Assembly: GCA_021772675.1 (NCBI GenBank)
Contig: JAJFLO010000502.1
Coordinates: 1-60,231 of the forward strand
Direction: 5' to 3'
Source of the DNA: Verrucomicrobiota bacterium
Lineage (GTDB): Bacteria; Verrucomicrobiota; Lentisphaeria; JABSQK01; JAJFLO01
Length of the DNA: 60,231 nt
The notes beneath the pieces are model-generated. The model saw nothing but the letters and a program-made list of their open reading frames with translations, had not been told where the DNA came from and made no database searches. Positions 22,001-34,000 of the stretch are shown in pieces (within the stretch, counting starts at the first letter, position 1; every line of letters begins with the position of its first letter). Made by a program: the position numbers and the translations under genes.

Positions 22001-25000
22001 CGGTTGTATTACAATCGGTGTCGATTCCGGATGAAGGCACATACACATTGACATTAAGCGGTCATGAAGGGTTTGGCGGTTTTGATTTACGCTTGATACT
22101 TAATGGCCTGTTTGAAGACGAGTCAATCACAAATCAGGATAATAATTCATTGGTAAATGCACAATCACTGGACAGTTCCGGTATTTTACTGATGGCCGGC
22201 GCTGACCGTCTTGCCGTGCTTGGGCGTTTGGATGGCGACGATGATTTCTATTCGGTTAACCTGGCCGTAGACGTTCCCACCAGTTTTGTCATCACTTCCA
22301 ATGAAGCAGACGTTCATTTTGACGTTTTAGACGGTACCGGAATGCAATTGGCAGCGGGCATTGACGGAATCGGAAACGTGAATCAATATATCAGTGATTT
22401 TGTTGTCGACGCAGCAATGGGAGCCGGTGATTATTACGTTCGGGTGACCGCTGATGCACCTGAAAATTACAGTCTGATCATTACGCGTGGGTCGCAATTC
22501 GATATTGAACCGAATGACAATCTCGGGAATGCAAAAAATATTGGTTTGACGCGCCAGGTTCTTGGAGCTGTGAATTCACGTGAAAATCAATTATTTGCAT
22601 CGAATTCCCGGAATAATGACTTACTCACAATTAATCCGATAACCGGAGCCGGCACGGTCATTGCCAATATCGCAAATGCGGCCGGAAATATTACCGAAAT
22701 CGAATGGTCGCCGGATGGGGCGAAATTGTATGCAACGACGGGAGGCGGGTCCGGCGCCATTCATGTGATAAACGCGGAGACCGGAGCAGTTATTTCAAGT
22801 TCGTTTCATGTGTTCGGTGCTTTGAACGGGCTTGAATTCGATGCATCGGGTGCACTGCTGGGAACGTATATACCTAATCCCGGCACTCCATCTGAATTAG
22901 TCAATGTGGATCCGGAGACCGGAGCACTCTCGACGATTGGATCAACTGGATTTAGTAATATTGGGGGATTGGCGTTTGATGACAATTTTGACAGATTATT
23001 CGGAATCACCTCCGGAAATAATAATGCACGACAGTTGCTCGAAATTAACGCGGATACGGGTGCTGCAACGCTTATTGCTGACACGGATCTGCCCGCTGAA
23101 GCGTCATCTTTAGAGTTCGATTCGAGAGGTAATCTGCTGACTGCTGCGAGTGACGGCAATCTTTATAAACTGGATCCCGCAACAGCACAGTCGACACTAA
23201 TCGGTGAACTGGGCACCGCCTCTAAGCTTAGCGGTTTAAGTCTTGTTCCATTAGTGGATAATTTTGATTCGTATATTTTTAATATCGTCGAGGCGGGAAC
23301 GTTAACTGCAAGAACCGCCACTCCCGGCGGGGGACCCGGTCAGCCGGAGAATAGTTTAGATCCTGTCGTTAATTTATTTTTGGTTGAAAATGAAACCACG
23401 GAAATACAGGTCGCCAGCGATGACAACGGTGAGAGTGAAAGTCGAGATGCACGGTTAGATTATGCCGTTTCCAGTGAAAAGACAGGCAAATATAGAATCT
23501 CGGTGGGGAAAATGGGTGATTCGGAAGGAAATTATAATATATCCATAGACGGTTCGACTGCCGGTATGATTGAAAACCCGGATCCCTTCATTGTACAGGC
23601 AACAATCCCTCAAGATGGTGTTGAGACCCATATGACGGTTGACGAATATGAAATCGAATTCAATGAGGCCGTTCGTCTTACCACCTTTGAATTGTCGGAT
23701 ATTGTGATTACCAATCCAGTCGCAGGGGACTTGCACCCAGCGGATTTTGATATAATCGACGGTCGGACGTTGAGGCTGGATTTGTCCGGCACCTTTACGG
23801 TTGACGGAGACTATACGGTGACCATCGCAGAAAATACGGTCACGAGTGTATCCGGCAAACAAAACGTTCTTTTCAGTGCCGATTTCAGATTGGATACCGA
23901 GTTGCCTGTGGTCACTTCGATAACGGCAAATTCGAATCCACTTAATTCCCGTGATGTGCTGGTTAGAGCGCCTTTGTCTATTTCTATTCAGTTCAATGAA
24001 GCGTTAGTTGAGGACCTGCTTAATTCTAACGATATCCTGTTATCCAACGATTCGTTTAATTCGGGATTTCTGCCGGACATATTCGAGTATGATGCTGCAA
24101 CCCGGGTGCTGACCTTGGATTACAATGATTTAGGGGAGGGGGATTATACGCTGACACTGAATAGCAGTCCCGGAAATTTTCGGGACCTGGCCGGGAATTT
24201 ATTGGATGGCAATGCAGACGGAACCGGGGGTGATAACTTCGTCATAAACTTTACCGTCGATGTGGACAGTCAGCTTTACCCGGCTTTAGCGCCGGTTAAA
24301 CCTGCTGGATCATTACTGTTCGGACAAACCGTTCACGGTGCATTTCATGAATTGGCTGATACGGATTCTTATAGCATAAACCTTGATCCCAATCAAGCGG
24401 TCAGCGTTCGTTTGACACCGGGTTCCGGAACGGCTTTAAGCGGGCAGATCGATGTGATTGATCCCGGATTAAATGTCGTCCGTACAGCGGCTGCTTCCGC
24501 ATCAGGGGACACCGTACTGCTGCAGGGTATTGATATTGACGCCGGCGGTTTATACACATTCGATTTCAGTTTGACGGATGCCAATGCCGGCACATACGAA
24601 ATTGAAATTGTTGCGAATGGTTTTTTTGAATTCGAGTCATATAATTTGGAACCCAATAATTCCAGAGAAATGGCGCAGGATTTGGATAGATCTAAACCGG
24701 ACCTTGCAAACAGTGTCAAACAGTTTGCAGTTATTGGAAACGGCGACGGCAGCGGTCTCGAAGATTGGTATTCATTTTCAGCAGACACAAACGATACCAT
24801 AAGCATTATTTTTCATTCGATTTTTAATACGGGCGGGTTGAATTTTATTGGATTGTCCGATCATTCCGGATCAGACTTAGCCGCAGGGACAATTGGATTT
24901 TTTAATACCATCCAGCATATTCAGAATTTTTTGGTGCCTGCATCAGGCACCTACTTTTTGAATGTGATTGCTCCGATTGATACGCAGTATACCTTGACGG

Positions 25001-28000
25001 TTATTGTTAATGGCGAACTCCACCTGGAAAGGAATACTGACGTCCGGGATATTTCCAGTACCGGAAATGTGCTGGGAAGCCTTAGAAATGAAAATTTACT
25101 GTTTGGCGCGACCGGTCAGGGTGGTGCACTTATTACTGTTGATCCATTGGATGGTGCTGCCGTGACGATAGGCAATGTCAGCATTTCACAGTTTTTCGAG
25201 GTCGAATTCCGCGAAGATGGTGTATTATTTGGCAGCAGTTTTTCAAATCTTATAAAAATTGACGCGCGTAACGGGCTGTCCGACATCGTCGGGATTAATG
25301 ACCCGGGCGGTGCGCTGCATGCGCTTGAGTTTGCCCCTGACGGGACCTTGTATGCCGCAGTGCAGGGAACATTTGGAACAATAGATACGAATACAGGACA
25401 ATTTTCACAGGTCGGTTTCACCGGATTCAATGTTATTGGAGGATTGGCTTTAAGACCGGATGATAATGTCCTTTTTGGCGTTTCCCCTGAAACCGTTCCT
25501 TCCAATCTGGTCACCATAGATATAACTACAGGCAATGCAACCATCGTCGGTCCTATTGGTTTCAATAATGTTGCAGCGCTTGAATTCGGTCCTGACGGTA
25601 TTCTTTACGGAGGCATCGGCAGTAATGCAAACGGCTTTGACGGTTCCTTAATAACGATTGATCCGGATAACGGAACTGGAACATTTATTGGTACTTCAGG
25701 GTTTTCGGATTTAACCGGATTATCGTTTCTCCCCGCGGATCAAATTGATACCGTGCATTTTCAAGGCAGTGAGGGAAACATGGTCACGATATCAAGCGCA
25801 ACTCCATTTGATTTGGAGGGAGAACCCGCTAACAATTTGGACCCGGCGGTCGAGTTGTTATTTCTTGATGGAACAAACAATCCAGTCACTGTCGTCATGG
25901 ATGATGATAGCGGATCCGATGATAAAAATGTTGATTTATCTCATGAGTTAACGCAAAGTGGTACTTATATAATCGACGTATCGGCGTCAGCAGAAACATC
26001 CGGTGATTATATATTAAATGTTGATGGTCATACAGGGCCGCCGGCGCCTTTTTCTGTTGAGCAGACGATACCGGAAAACAATGAAGTATTATCCTTTTTT
26101 CCTCAGGTATATACTGTTGAGTTCAGTCACGGCATCTTGTTACCGTCACTTGCATCCGGTATTCTGATAAATGGCAATTCAGCATCAAATGTGTTTATCC
26201 CGGATGGACGAACCGTTGAATTTGATTTAGACGGATTTGATGACGGAGACGGGGTATATAATATTTCTATACCCCAGGACAGTATAGAGAGTATAACAGG
26301 CCGGACAAATTCGGCATTTTTCGCTTCGTTTACAGTGGATCGGAGTTCTGTTACTGTTACTGAAGTTGTCGTTGACGGCACAGCCGTTTCCGGCAGTGCG
26401 GCCGTGTTTCAAACCGGACCCGTATCATTCCAAATCGAATTCAGTGAGCCCTTAATTAACGATACGGATTACTCGGGCGCTGCGCTCCTTGAAAATACGA
26501 CGACCAATTCTTTGCTTAATCCGAATTCATACAGTTATGACGATATCAATCAAATCTTAACTGTGGGGTTTGCAAATCTTGTTGAAGAAGGCAATTATCA
26601 GTTAAATCTAAACAGCGCTCATAGCGCGCTGCGTGATCGAGCCGGCAATTCACTGGATGGTAATCATGATGGTAGTCCTGGAGGTAACTTTATCCTTTCG
26701 TTTGCTATCGATGTTCAATCTGTTGCAATGTCGCCGCTTGATCCTGTTCCTCCGTTTGGATCGTTGGTGTTCGAAAATAGATTTACAGGATTTTTTGACA
26801 ATGCTGACAGTGACACCTACATATTGGAATTGATATCCGAACACACCATCAGTATTAAATTGACGCCGGTGAACGCTTCAATTAGAGGGAAAATCGACAT
26901 TCTTGATGATGGTGATAATCTGTTGACGTCGGGCAGTTCATTTTTTCAAGGCGATACGGCGCTTGTTCAAACGTTTCCTGTGCCGTCAACAGGAAATTAT
27001 AAACTGGTATTCAGTAATCTGACCGGAGCAGCGGGTTCTTATGAGATTCAGGTGTTGCTGAATAGCAGAATTGAAGAAGAAAGCCCAGGATTCACAAACA
27101 ATAACAGCATAGCTGATGCTGAAAATATTATGGGGTCAGAATTTTTTGTAAGTAGTAGCAAATCAAGGTGGTCTGTATTTGGCGTCGGGCAGTTCGGGGA
27201 TGATATGTATTCGTTTGACCTGGGTGCTGGTGAAGCTGCAAGCTTTTTATTGAGCTTTCAGACACAGGGAGATGCATTATTAGAACTGCTCGATAGTTCC
27301 GGAGTTGTATTGACAACATCGATCTTTACATCTGGATTAAATAAAATCGATCAACATATTCTTGACTTTATATCGCCATCAGCGGCGACGTATTATGCTC
27401 GCGTTATTTCTTCAGATAATGTCCAATATCATTTGCTGATAACCCGCAATTCCACATTTGAAATTGAACCGAACAACACGATCAATATTAATGTACAGGA
27501 CCTGACGTTGTCGAAAGCAGTGCTGGGCAACATCGGGCGACCCGGGGTATTATTAGGGGCAACGGGGCTGGATCAAAAACTGATTCAAATCAATCCATTA
27601 ACAGGCAGCAGCTCCGAATTCTTTGATATTGGACTGAATCCGTTTAATGAACTGGAATTTAGGGATGACGGTATATTATTTGGCGCCGGTGGTTCTCAAT
27701 TTGTGCAAATTGATCTCGCTGATAAGGAGGTGGAACTTATAACTATGACCCCGCCGGCACAGTCATTTGATGCGCTTGAATTCGCTCCGGATGGAACGTT
27801 ATATGCAGTTGCACAAGGGGTCTTCGGTACTGTAAATCCCCAAACGGGAGATTTTATATCTATCGGAAATGTTGGAGTGGGCATTGTTGGTGGAATTTCA
27901 GTAAACCCTGATAACGGAGAATTGCTGGGGGTCGCTACAGACGCATTCCCGTCAAACCTGATATCGATTGATATCTTCACCGGTGCCGGAACAATTATTG

Positions 28001-31000
28001 GATCGACTGGGATTAACAATTTGTCGTCTCTGGACTTTGCACCGGATGGACGATTGTTTGCGGGCGTGGGCGCATTCTTCGATGGCACCCAGGGGACATT
28101 GATTGAAATTGACCCGGTTACCGGTGCGGGCACATTTATCGGATCTACGGGATTTTCCAGCCTAAGCGGATTAAGCGTCATGCCACCCGATCCCGGTGAC
28201 AGTTTTCGCATTTCTGCCAATACCGGTGATACGTTAATTATTACGACACATACTCCGGGTGACAGCGGCAGCGAACCGCTTAATTCGCTTGACCCGTTCG
28301 TTGATCTGTATTTCAGCGATCCAATCGATGGGCTGACTCGGGTTGCAGATGGTGACAAGGGTCATGCAGACGACCGAAATGTGATACTGAATCATCTTGT
28401 TACAGAAACGGGTATATATATAATCAGTATTCATGGGGTTAATGACAGTTCCGGAGACTATTTCCTTGAGGTGACGGGATCGACCGCGTCGCTGCAAAAA
28501 TTTGAGGTTATTGAAACCGCTCCGGGAGATGACGAATTGTTAACCGATTTACCGACGGCGTTCAGAATTGAATTCAGTGAACAGCTGATTTTTCCCTCGG
28601 TTGAGACGGACGATTTTATGATTAACGGCAGAGTGCCTGATTTTTTCACGTTTATAAATGCCGATACAATCGAACTGGGTATTGCATCGGCAGATGAGAG
28701 CGAGGAAATATTTGGCGTCATGCTGGAAGCGGGATCGATTTCCGGAATTTCCGGTCAATTTATTGACGAGTCTGTTGTTACATTTCAAGTGATATCTGAC
28801 GAAGTATCCTTAGTTGTGACAACCAATACCAATGATGAGGGTCCGGGTTCACTGAGGCAGGCTATTCTGGATGCGAATACCGATGATAGTTTAAGTCAAA
28901 TCGTATTTAATATTCCCGGCGTCGGTCCGTTTCATATTTTACCTTCTTTAAGAAATCCGCTGCCCGAAATAACTCAGCCGATAATTATTGACGGATACTC
29001 TCAGCCCGGTGCTTTTGAAAATGAATTAACTGACGCAAATAATGCGATTTTAAAAATTATATTAGATGGTTCAAATCTAAACCAAAGCGAAAATGGACTG
29101 GTGATTGTCAGCGGGGGATCCACCATTCGCGGATTGGTCATTAATAATTTTCCAGGGCATGGTATTCTTTTATCCGAAAATGGGAATAATAAAATCGAAG
29201 GGAATTATATCGGCGTCGATCCGTCTGGGATGACAGCACAAGGGAATGGATTAAACGGAATTTTGATCCAGGGTATATCAGATAATAATATAGGCGGTTT
29301 GCTTCCCGAACAGCAAAATTTAATCAGTGGAAACAATTTGCACGGCATAAATGTTTCAGGTTTTATCGGCTATAGCGAATTTCCTGATGTCAGTTCTTTG
29401 ACACCTGATTTTACTGGAAATTTTCCAGTTATTGATTTTCCGGATACGTTTTCAGATTTTACCAGCAGCGACGGTATAACTCCGCTTGAGGCTGGTGCGA
29501 ACAACCCGTTTATTGATCAATTTGCTGCTCAGTTTTCCGGATATTTACAGGTTTCGGATGATGCGGACTATACAATTAATCTCGGTTCTGATGACGGCGC
29601 TCGGCTATTTATTGATGATGAACTCATTATCAATAGAAATTTTCTTTCAAACTTTACAACAACCTCAGTTACTCTGTCGTTAACTGCCGGCACACATTCA
29701 ATACAGCTGGATTATTTTGAAAATTTTGAGGCTGCCGCGCTTCTACTGACTGTAGAAACTGAAGTGACGGGTGCAGCGGCGATATTGTCCGTTGATGAAG
29801 CAGGAGTCGTATCCGGTTTAGCCGGGGCGTTTTATCAATTACCTGGGACCATAACACATTTTGCAGATAATAACCGTATTCAGGGAAATTTAATTGGTAC
29901 TGATGCTATCGGTACGTCGGATATTGGTAATCAGGAAGACGGTATTAATTTAGACTTGGCAAACAATAACATTATCGGCGGTTTATTTCAGCACGCGGGA
30001 AATACAATTGCGTATAATTTTGATGCGGGTGTAGGTATATCTAATGGAAACCAAAATCAGATCCGGATAAACTCGATTTTTGAAAATAGGAATATAGGTA
30101 TCGCTCTTTCCGGCGCTGCAAACAACTTGCAGCTTGCCCCATTAATCACAACGTCATTCATAAATGAGAATGACGAATTGATTATTGCATTTGACGGAAA
30201 ACGGTTTTCATCAAATACGGCTTTCGATGTGGACATTGAATTTTTTATGGCAGATGGGTTCTTTCCCGCTCAAGGGAAATCGTTCATTGGTTCAGCTGTT
30301 CTAGACGGAACTGACACAGCCAGCATGAATTTTGGAAATGCAGCATCGCTTGGAGTAAGTGTTGGCAATCCTGTTGTCGCAACAGCCACAGATGCAAATG
30401 GAAACACGTCGCCATTCTCTCTGGCCTCAATGGTTCGTAATGATATTTTCCCGGTATCAGGAATAATCGATGATTTTTCTCCTGCGGAGCAATATAATTT
30501 GATCAATCGCAATGATATAAAACTGCCGAATCAACCCTTCGGTGGATTTACGGATGACGATGCCACCCTTGGGGCCGGGAATACAAATGACAAAGTCATT
30601 AATGACGGAGTTCTAACGTTTTTTCTAACACCGCCGTCAGGTTATTGGTTTTCTGTCATCGGTGAAGAAGGCGCTGATATTTCGAATAATGATTACCTGG
30701 TAATGCGTATGAAAAAGGGTGGGGCGGGAACATTCAATTTTACTGTTCAATTAACCTCTCCTATTTTCGTTCCTGACGCAGGTGTATTTAGACGATTTTT
30801 CGATTCTTCAGTATCTTTTTTGAGTGAAGAGGATCAATTTGAAACGATAAATCTACCGCTTTCAACATTCGGAACAGCAGGCGATTTGAGCTTTATTAAA
30901 ACAGTTACAATATTTTTTCCCAGCACTAGCGGAACACTGGGTATAGATCAGATCGTATTATCTCCGACTAGACTACCAAACACCATTGAAATGTCTATGC

Positions 31001-34000
31001 CGAATTCGGTTAATTCTGGCGACAATGTGACAATTGATCTCAAAGTGCGCGATGAAAATGGAAACTTGATTAACGATTTTGGTGGAGATGTAATTCTATC
31101 TGCAGACTGCGGTGCTGTTATAACTCCGGATGTTATTAATAATTTTACGAGCGGCGAATCAACCGGGCAATATTCAATTACGGGTAGAGGAAATATTACC
31201 GTCACTGCTGTTGAGAAATTATCCAATGTTTCAGTCATTAAAACCATTACCGTCAACAACACAACTCCGGCAGTTATCGCAGGTTTTGATATTGATGTCC
31301 CGGAAAATCCCATTGCCAATGCCTTGTTCCCTGTAAAAATAACTGCACTGGATGCTGATGGAAATCCAATGCCGTGTAACACTTTCAGTGAGTCGATTGA
31401 TCTCGCGATCAGTAACGGGACCATAACGCCAAATCAGGCGACACTTATCAACGGCACCGCTATCGTTTATGTAAGTGTATCTGATTTCGGCATTAATGAA
31501 TTAATAGTATCATTGACAAGTGACGCCGGTATCTCTGGATCGAGTGGTGATATAAATGTGGGCGATGGTCAGTCAGGTAATGACGAACTGGAATTCTTAC
31601 GTAATCAGATTATTGATTCTTCAGGCGGTTTAGTGGACGAAGTACCCGATGAAATCGACCCCATTCAACGAGCAAATACCTATTCAAATGCGTTGGCTGT
31701 CATCGCCTTTGTCCATAGAGGCTTGACGGCTGGTGATACCGCATCTCTGGAACTTGCCGAGGATGTTTTGACACAATACCAGAGTCTGCAAATAGACAGC
31801 GGCGTTAACACTGGCGGTTTTTATGATTCGTATAATTTGCATAATGACCCGCCAGTTCCATTTTCTGATACAGTTACAACAGGTAACAATGCCTGGATGT
31901 TGATGTCGATTAATTTTTATACGTTGAACACAGGTGACGCCCAATTCGTACCTGCCGGATTGGAATTGGGCGAATTTTTAGCCTTGCGCCAAAATCAGAA
32001 TGAGGCAGACCCAAATTTTGGCGGTGTTTATTCCAGAAATACGCTGCCGGGCATATTCGTCACTGAACACAATGCAGCTGTATTGTCAGCATTTCGAAAT
32101 TTGGCAAAATTACCTGGATTATCAATAGAGGAGATTGCAAACTTTAGTCAGCGTGCACAGGATGTTGAGAATTTTATTATAACTCAACTTTTTGACGCCG
32201 CAAATCAGCGTTTTCGCACCCGGGCAGGAATTGACAGTACCGTTACTGCTCTTGATGCACAAACATTTCCATTTCTTTCCCTTCATCGCAATATTGGTTT
32301 ACTGCCTGATTTAAGAGCATCAATTGATTTTGCAATAAATGATTTAATTATAGATCAAAACTATTTAGGACAGCAGGTAACGGGACCGATTCGACTAAAT
32401 AATAGTGAACAGCAATTTCTGTGGATCGAAGGCAGTGGCCAACTGGCGCTTGCATTGGATAGTCTACAGCAATCGCCTGAAGGAACACCGCTTCATTTTA
32501 ATACCCTTGAATCAATTTTAACAAATATGCAGTTGGTTCAGCATCTGTCAGGAGGCTATCCAAACTTTCTTGGAGAACAATTGGATGGATCTGAGGTTGT
32601 TGGCAATGATGATCCTGGCGTTTCTGCGACTGTCTGGCGCTATTTTAATGAAGTATTTCCATCACTAAATCCGTTTGATGGAATAATTCCGCAAATCTTT
32701 ACCGTAGCAAACGCGAACGACAGCGGGGCTGGATCGTTAAGACAAGCCATTCTTGATACGAATGCTACCGCTGGTTTTGATCATATCAGGTTTAATATTT
32801 CAGGAACAGGACCCCATATAATAACTCCCTCAGTGAATAACCCCTTACCGGAAATAACAGATCCGGTTATGATTGATGGCTATACACAAACAGGTGCGAC
32901 TCACAATACACCTCAGAACAGTAATAATGACGCCCAACTTAAAATTATGCTGGACGGATCTGATCTGGTTAGTAGCGAAGATGGATTATTTATTACAGGT
33001 GGAGGTTCCACCATCAGTGGTTTAGTTATAGGAAATTTTCCTGGTGATGGTATATCCCTTACTGCAAATGGAGGAAATGTTATCACGGGTTGTTTTATCG
33101 GCACTGATATTACCGGATTAGAAGCTCGTAGAAATGCGGGTGACGGAATTTTGATAGAAGCTGATTCAGGAAACAATAGAATTGGCGGTGAACCTTCAAT
33201 TGACGGTAATATAATTTCCGGTAACGGGGATGACGGCATTAGTGTAATCGGGGATAACAATTTAATTCTTGGAAATTTTATTGGTACGGATGCAAACTCC
33301 AACCCGGTCCTCGGGAACGGGGCAGATGGCATTATTATTGTAGGATCAGATAACATTGTCGCAGGACCCCTAAATCGACCTGGAAACATTATTGCCGGAA
33401 ATACAGGTGATGGCGTTAGCGTTGATCCGGGAAACGGGAATCGAATACAATCAAATTCAATAGTCAATAATGGTGGATTAGGCATTGACTTAGGAGATGA
33501 TGGCATGACAGAAAATGATCAACTTGATGCGGATACTGGGCCGAATTTTATTCAGAATTTTCCAGTCATTGTCAACGCGTCAATCTCTAGTGATGATCAT
33601 CTTGTGGTTCATTATTATATAGATTCACATCCGGGTAATTCGACTTATCCATTAACGGCACAATTTTTTGTTCAAAAAGAAGAAAGTGGGATTCAGCGCC
33701 AATTTTTTCTCGGAGAAGATACCTATTCTGAACAGAATTATAATGACATAATTAAGATTGTTGACCTTGGAAGTGTTTTATCCGTTGCTTCTCCGGGGGA
33801 ACAGATTCTCTCAACGGCGACAGATTCTGACAATAATACCTCAGAGTTTTCAGATTTGTTTATCTTGCGCAGTGAATCTGATAATGCAGGTGCTGTTTCC
33901 GGGCAAATAGTGCGAGATACGGATTCTTCACCAATTCGAGGGATATTCATTGATATATATGATGATTCAGGAAATTTTGTTGTCTTTACCGTTTCAGATT

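Noticed and set aside
20391-28358. Long minus-strand frames inside the giant gene (for example 20391-20957 and 27696-28358)
   Set aside because: They recur at equivalent positions of the repeated units, are Pro/Ser-rich complements of the coding strand, lack ribosome binding sites and resemble no family.
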